Of a stretch of 13,360 nt of DNA, positions 13,338 to 13,360 are shown one piece after another. This DNA comes from Anaerolineales bacterium UBA1429 (lineage in GTDB: Bacteria > Chloroflexota > Anaerolineae > UBA1429). Where the stretch lies: NCBI GenBank assembly GCA_002329325.1, contig DCTX01000064.1, positions 1 through 13,360 of the forward strand. Direction: 5' to 3'. Numbering within the stretch: the first letter of the stretch is position 1; each line of letters begins with the position of its first letter. The notes under the pieces were generated by a model. It saw nothing but the letters and a program-made list of their open reading frames with translations, had not been told where the DNA came from and did no database searches. The translations under genes were made by a program, and so were the position numbers.

Positions 13338-13360
13338 GGGGCTGTAGCTCAGTTGGGAGA
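13338..13360 (+). tRNA. Second tRNA, probably tRNA-Ala, cut by right edge
   Basis: The last 23 bases (GGGGCTG, TA, GCTC, AGTTGGGA, GA) repeat the acceptor strand and D arm of the upstream tRNA-Ala with a single C-to-T change in the D loop. The anticodon lies outside the window, so the identity is inferred from the 5' half only. No good separate promoter is visible, so cotranscription is likely. Confidence 0.85.

Overview
This is a GC-rich bacterial chromosome segment, about 70% GC in the long genes and nearer 52-57% in sampled lines between about 7.3 and 8.0 kb. The mix of genes suggests a Chloroflexota (Anaerolineae/Caldilineae-like) organism. It includes a holB-ricT pair, a very long membrane glycosyltransferase with C-terminal beta-sandwich modules, and several MFS carriers of undefined substrate. 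That taxonomic guess is inference only, because no marker gene in the window settles it.

Layout: (1) Positions 1-1443, minus strand: holB (DNA polymerase III delta prime) followed by a PSP1/RicT-family gene that runs off the left edge. (2) 1444-1776: divergent intergenic region with a candidate promoter on each strand. (3) 1777-4449, plus strand: two adjacent, clearly paralogous MFS permeases. (4) 4493-6542, minus strand: a COG2509-type FAD-dependent dehydrogenase tightly followed by sfsA. (5) 6638-8043, minus strand, lower GC: a HigB-like toxin, an overlapping HigA-like antitoxin, then a SecB-like chaperone that appears broken. This is the gene order of tripartite toxin-antitoxin-chaperone (TAC) modules. 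(6) 8129-8608, minus strand: a rubrerythrin-type ferritin-like protein. (7) 8756-10075, minus strand: an SLC45/GPH-like MFS carrier. It is divergent from (8) 10275-13067, plus strand: a 930-residue GT39/PMT-like membrane glycosyltransferase. Two strong sigma70-like promoters sit back to back between them. (9) 13147-13360, plus strand: a near-consensus promoter, tRNA-Ala(CGC), and the first 23 bases of a second, similar tRNA cut by the right edge.

Most genes are housekeeping or transport functions with no obvious shared pathway. The most interesting part is the TAC-like module. The toxin and antitoxin are intact and have a good promoter. The chaperone reads as SecB-like only if one crosses an apparent -1 frameshift, an in-frame TAG and a compensating shift. 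Either the module has lost its chaperone and become a plain two-gene system, or the sequence has local errors. A read-level check would decide. I found no mobile element, CRISPR array or clear undescribed multigene system.
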